Assembly: GCF_905220365.1 (NCBI RefSeq)
Contig: NC_061141.1
Coordinates: forward strand, 1,495,501-1,559,500
Length of the DNA: 64,000 nucleotides
Direction: 5' to 3'
Origin: Vanessa cardui
Lineage: Eukaryota > Arthropoda > Insecta > Lepidoptera > Nymphalidae
The translations under genes and the position numbers were made by a program. Of the stretch, positions 60,739-64,000 are shown piece by piece (within the stretch, counting starts at the first letter, position 1; each line of letters begins with the position of its first letter). The notes under the pieces are model-generated. The model made no database searches. It was given only the letters and a program-made list of their open reading frames with translations, and had not been told where the DNA came from.

Positions 60739-63656
60739 CTAACACTATTAAAAACACCAATAATATAAAACCGATTGATATAAATGCCCATTTTGTTTCT
60801 CACTATTTAATTCAAAAATATAGTGATTTACCATTTATATCAAGTTCCTTAAAATTCTTTTATACCAACTTACGAAGTATACGAAAGGCTGGCAAGTTTG
60901 AAGAAATTGAATGTATTCTAAAAGCTGTTACGAAAAAAATTCATATTATTGTTTTTACTGAAACATGGATTAGATCGGAGGAAGATGCAAATCTATTCAA
61001 ACTACAAAATTATACTCATATCTATAACTTTAGACAAACCTGTAGAGGAGGAGGAGTATCTATATTTATACATAACTCGATACAATTTGAAATAACAGAA
61101 AAAATAACAGAAACCGGAAATCACTACTTGTGGGTATTTTTGAATAATTATGCACTACATGTAGGTGGAATCTATACACCTGGTGATAGTAATGTAAGTG
61201 ACTTTTTAGATATATATTCCTCTCAATTGGAGAGAAGAAAGAGAACCATTGTCTTTGGTGACTTTAATCTCGATTTACTAAGTAAAACTAATAATATAAC
61301 TAACTATAAGAAGGTTATAGAACTTGCCGGATATGATATTTTAAACAAAATTGAAAAAGAATTTAACACTAGAGAAACAACTACAACTAAAACTATTTTG
61401 GACCACGTATGCACCGATTTAAATAACGACAGATTTACTTTTTCTATAATAGAATCTTCTCTATCCGACCACAAACAAATGTTTATTGAATTGTTGAAAC
61501 GTAAGGCACCAACATACCAACGTGTTGAATATACTGCTATTGACTACAGCAGACTCTTGAAAAATGCTTCTGAATTTGAATACATTAATGAAGAACATGA
61601 CTACTACTATTTAGAAAATTTCATACTGCAGTGTATTACGAAAAATAAAATAACAAAAGTTAAATCAATAAATCTACCGAGGAATGATTGGATAAGTAAA
61701 GATATTATCAACATGATAGATAAACGCAATCTTTTATGGTCATTGGTAAAACAAAATAAAAATGATGAAGAAATTAAAAAACTGTTTAATACAGAAAGAA
61801 CTCGGGTGAATGAAATGATAAGATCATCAAAGAGCAAATATTACCAAAAGGCTTTTAACCAATGTAGAAAGAAACCGAAGAAAATGTGGGATCTACTTAA
61901 CAATCTAGCTTTAAACAAACAAAAAAGTGACTGTGTTCTTCCAAAACTTAATACACAAACGGGTGCTGTGACTGATGGTAACGAGATCTGTAAGTTATTT
62001 AATGATTTCTTTTTGACGATAGGTACTAGATTAGCAAATAACATTTCAAAAAAATTTCACTCAGGCGTTATTCACACTCTAATGTACAAAGAAAACCATT
62101 ACCATGAAACTGTCTTGTGTCAGCTGCAGCCGTGCACTGTCAAAGAAGTCACAAATATAATAAGTAATTTAGATTGTAACACTAGCACTGGTATTGACGG
62201 AATCAGTACAAAAGCACTTAAATGTATAAAAGGAATAGTTGTCACTGATCTAGTTAATTGTATAAATAAATGTTTACTACAAGGCAAATTCCCTGATAGC
62301 CTTAAAATTGCAAAAGTTACTCCAATTTACAAATCCGGTTCGAAATCTGATCCAAGTAATTATAGACCAATATCAGTACTGCCTGTGATATCTAAAATAT
62401 TTGAAAAAATAATATATAATCGACTAAATGATTACTTAGATAGGAAAAATTTTTTAATAAAAGAACAATACGGTTTTAGGTCGCAGTCAAATACACTCTC
62501 TGCAGCTATTGATGTAATAACTAAACTCAAAACAAATATTGACCAAAAACATATATCTTTAGCCATTTTCATTGACCTTAAGAAAGCTTTTGACACCGTT
62601 AGTCATGTTAAATTGTTACAAAAGTTAAGAAACATCGGTATCACCGGGTCAGCATTCAGTATTTTAGCTTCTTACCTTACGAACCGTCAACAGATCGTTA
62701 AAATATCTGATTTTAAAAGTGAGCCCCGAACCATAACATGCGGTATTCTTCAAGGATCCATATTAGGACCATTGCTCTTTTTAATTTATGTAAACAACAT
62801 CACAAACTTAAATCTCTCAGGTGATTTGACGCTATACGCAGATGATACATGTATCTTTTACTTTGCTCATTCAATTCATGACATCATAGCTCAAGCACAA
62901 AAAGACTTAGACTTGTTACATGAATATTTTTCTTACAATCTATTAACAATAAATACCACAAAAACATCATACATGATATTTAGTGCAAAGAATAAAAAAA
63001 TACCAAATCATATTCCACTATCCATTAATAATGTTATTTTACAAAGATCGAATTGTGAAAAATATTTAGGTTTAATATTGGATGATAAATTAACATGGGG
63101 CCCTCATATAAATAAAATAACATCAAAATTAACTTCACTAACAGGTGTTTTACGTAAAATATCAAACTATGTTCCACACAAATTTAGACCCATCATATAT
63201 AATTCCCTTGTTAAACCACATTTAGAGTACCTGATAGAAATATGGGGATCTACTACAAAGACTTACATTAAAAAAATACAAATCGTTCAAAATAAACTTA
63301 TTAAAGCCCTATTTCGTTACAACTACCTTACACCAACTACAGAGTTGTATAAAAAAACTGGTTTTTTCAATATTAAACATATTTTCACATACAAGACATG
63401 CATTCTAGTAAAAAAAATACTGAAAAAACACATACATACGAATATAACATTAACACAGCGCACCTTCAGTCACAGTCTAAGGAATAAATACAAAATTTAT
63501 GTTCGTCATCCACGAACAAAAACATTTGGAAAGAACAATCTACTTTTTGAGGGAGCTCAGCTTTTTAACAATTTGCCACATACTATAAAAGAAATGGAAA
63601 ATATAAATGTATTTAAAAAAAAGCTAAAGTTGTATATTAAAGAAAAAATCCTATAA
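60714..63656 (+). CDS. LINE-CR ORF2: endonuclease and reverse transcriptase, no ATG start
   Basis: The frame is open from 60714 (after TAA at 60711) to TAA at 63656 and lies -1 to ORF1. Endonuclease residues: N in YTNLRSI (60867), E in TETW (60960), GDFN (61257), SDH (61464). Reverse transcriptase: FIDLKKAFDTVSH (motif A, 62568), GILQGSILGPLLF (motif B) and YADD (motif C, 62835-62846). The C-terminal region HLEYLIEIWGSTT and FEGAQLFNNLPHTIKE is typical of CR1-type enzymes. No residue essential to either domain is visibly missing. No ATG occurs before the endonuclease domain; the first in-frame ones are deep inside it. Translation therefore probably needs a -1 shift from ORF1 or another non-standard start. 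The length of about 975 residues suits the group. Confidence 0.88.
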   Translation, partial: NNKIKKRLANTIKNTNNIKPIDINAHFVSHYLIQKYSDLPFISSSLKFFYTNLRSIRKAGKFEEIECILKAVTKKIHIIVFTETWIRSEEDANLFKLQNYTHIYNFRQTCRGGGVSIFIHNSIQFEITEKITETGNHYLWVFLNNYALHVGGIYTPGDSNVSDFLDIYSSQLERRKRTIVFGDFNLDLLSKTNNITNYKKVIELAGYDILNKIEKEFNTRETTTTKTILDHVCTDLNNDRFTFSIIESSLSDHKQMFIELLKRKAPTYQRVEYTAIDYSRLLKNASEFEYINEEHDYYYLENFILQCITKNKITKVKSINLPRNDWISKDIINMIDKRNLLWSLVKQNKNDEEIKKLFNTERTRVNEMIRSSKSKYYQKAFNQCRKKPKKMWDLLNNLALNKQKSDCVLPKLNTQTGAVTDGNEICKLFNDFFLTIGTRLANNISKKFHSGVIHTLMYKENHYHETVLCQLQPCTVKEVTNIISNLDCNTSTGIDGISTKALKCIKGIVVTDLVNCINKCLLQGKFPDSLKIAKVTPIYKSGSKSDPSNYRPISVLPVISKIFEKIIYNRLNDYLDRKNFLIKEQYGFRSQSNTLSAAIDVITKLKTNIDQKHISLAIFIDLKKAFDTVSHVKLLQKLRNIGITGSAFSILASYLTNRQQIVKISDFKSEPRTITCGILQGSILGPLLFLIYVNNITNLNLSGDLTLYADDTCIFYFAHSIHDIIAQAQKDLDLLHEYFSYNLLTINTTKTSYMIFSAKNKKIPNHIPLSINNVILQRSNCEKYLGLILDDKLTWGPHINKITSKLTSLTGVLRKISNYVPHKFRPIIYNSLVKPHLEYLIEIWGSTTKTYIKKIQIVQNKLIKALFRYNYLTPTTELYKKTGFFNIKHIFTYKTCILVKKILKKHIHTNITLTQRTFSHSLRNKYKIYVRHPRTKTFGKNNLLFEGAQLFNNLPHTIKEMENINVFKKKLKLYIKEKIL
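60726..60732 (+). promoter_or_regulatory. Candidate -1 ribosomal frameshift site, A AAA AAC
   Basis: In the ORF1 frame the codons are TCA AAA AAC GAT TAG, so A AAA AAC fits the X XXY YYZ rule in the correct phase. A -1 slip gives AAA AAA CGA TTA GCT AAC and continues in ORF2. The stop lies one codon downstream of the heptamer. I see only a weak TTAGCTAA palindrome just downstream, no strong stem or pseudoknot. Confidence 0.6.
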
Positions 63657-63848
63657 TAATAAAATTGTAAGTTTGTTTATACTTTGTTTAAAATAATTTT
63701 ATAAAATATGTATTTAAATTTCTTCTTTGCTTAGTTATATTATATCTGTGTGATGCATGCTTCCAAGATACGAGAACTCTAAAATTTTTGTAATCTAGTA
63801 TATAATATTCTGTAATCTCATTTAAGTGAATTGTAAATTCTTATGAGA

Positions 63849-63854
63849 AATAAA
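63849..63854 (+). promoter_or_regulatory. Polyadenylation signal of LINE-CR
   Basis: AATAAA about 15 bases before the inferred 3' end and about 190 bases after the ORF2 stop. Confidence 0.7.
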
Positions 63855-63869
63855 GTTCTTTAACCACAA

Positions 63870-64000
63870 AGTGTTTCCATCATAACCTTAATATAAATCT
63901 GTAATGAGTTGAATATGAATGAATAAAATGAAATGATGAAAAACAGTTACGTCCTCTTTTGTTTGAAGAACTTCAGCCAAAGATGAAAAAAGGGTTTCTT
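63870..64000. other. Flank after LINE-CR
   Basis: GAATATGAATGAATAAAATG and related AT-rich text. No feature recognised before the window ends. Confidence 0.4.

Larger units (their letters stand above)
59590..63869 (+). mobile_element. LINE-CR, two-ORF CR1-group retrotransposon, apparently near full length
   Basis: About 4.3 kb with a 5' UTR of about 270 bases, ORF1 (59857-60738), an overlapping ORF2 frame (60714-63656) and a 3' UTR of about 210 bases with AATAAA at 63849 and the end GTTCTTTAACCAC. Both ORFs are open. The 5' boundary (near TCTCGGATCGTGCGGACGTG) and 3' boundary are estimates because I found no target duplication. It is more AT-rich than LINE-PA. Confidence 0.85.

Noticed and set aside
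60733..60790. Downstream pseudoknot stimulating the LINE-CR frameshift
   Set aside because: I could find only a short TTAGCTAA palindrome; no convincing stem or pseudoknot is visible by eye, so I did not annotate one.

Overview
This window looks like AT-rich nuclear DNA from a moth or butterfly (Lepidoptera, possibly a nymphalid). The evidence is the repeat content: tRNA-derived SINEs whose 3' region contains GCCCAGCAGTGGGAAATTTA, repeats opening CTAGCTTTTGCCCGCG, RTE-type LINE ends reading EAYVQQWTS, and non-LTR retrotransposons with C-termini typical of the Jockey/CR1 group. The assignment is inference from family resemblance. I found no convincing host protein-coding gene. The only host gene I can support is a tRNA-Glu(UUC) at 39661-39732, with A box, B box and a T5 terminator. 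The window is intergenic or intronic and is built largely of transposable elements.

I use working names for the families. LINE-PA is a poly(A)-tailed LINE; its longest copy, 3955-7300 (minus), keeps an intact 1040-residue endonuclease/reverse transcriptase. LINE-GT ends in (TTTTGA)n and has about thirteen copies or fragments; the longest, 25636-27400, is broken. LINE-GA, a sister family, ends in TTTTGAC/TTTTGAGT repeats. LINE-CR is the element at about 59590-63869 with intact ORF1 and ORF2. LINE-RTE is present only as remnants. SINE-L has a tRNA head resembling tRNA-Lys. SINE-G has exact-consensus A and B boxes. SINE-T is a 285-base element whose last 60 bases match the LINE-PA 3' tail. CTAGC-1 and CTAGC-2 are non-autonomous repeats of uncertain class. 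Three MITE-like elements have terminal inverted repeats.

Layout. 1-3954: scattered short repeats. 3955-7370: LINE-PA followed directly by a 70-base perfect palindrome. 7371-25118: SINEs, LINE tails and nested insertions (15549-15966, 19418-19805), plus a 333-base MITE at 24535. 25119-31030: broken LINE-GT and LINE-GA copies, the latter nested in a CTAGC-1 element with a 4-base target duplication. 31031-39660: mixed repeats. 39661-39732: tRNA-Glu. 39733-59498: dense SINE and LINE debris. 59590 to about 63869: the intact two-ORF LINE-CR.

The two signals I consider most worth following are these. In LINE-CR a canonical -1 frameshift heptamer (A AAA AAC) sits three codons before the ORF1 stop, exactly where the ORF2 frame begins, and ORF2 has no ATG near its start. 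Second, the window holds a series of about ten perfect or near-perfect short-loop inverted repeats (arms 14-35 bases). In at least two cases the fold-back is absent from sister copies of the same repeat, which suggests template-switch mutation or an assembly artefact.
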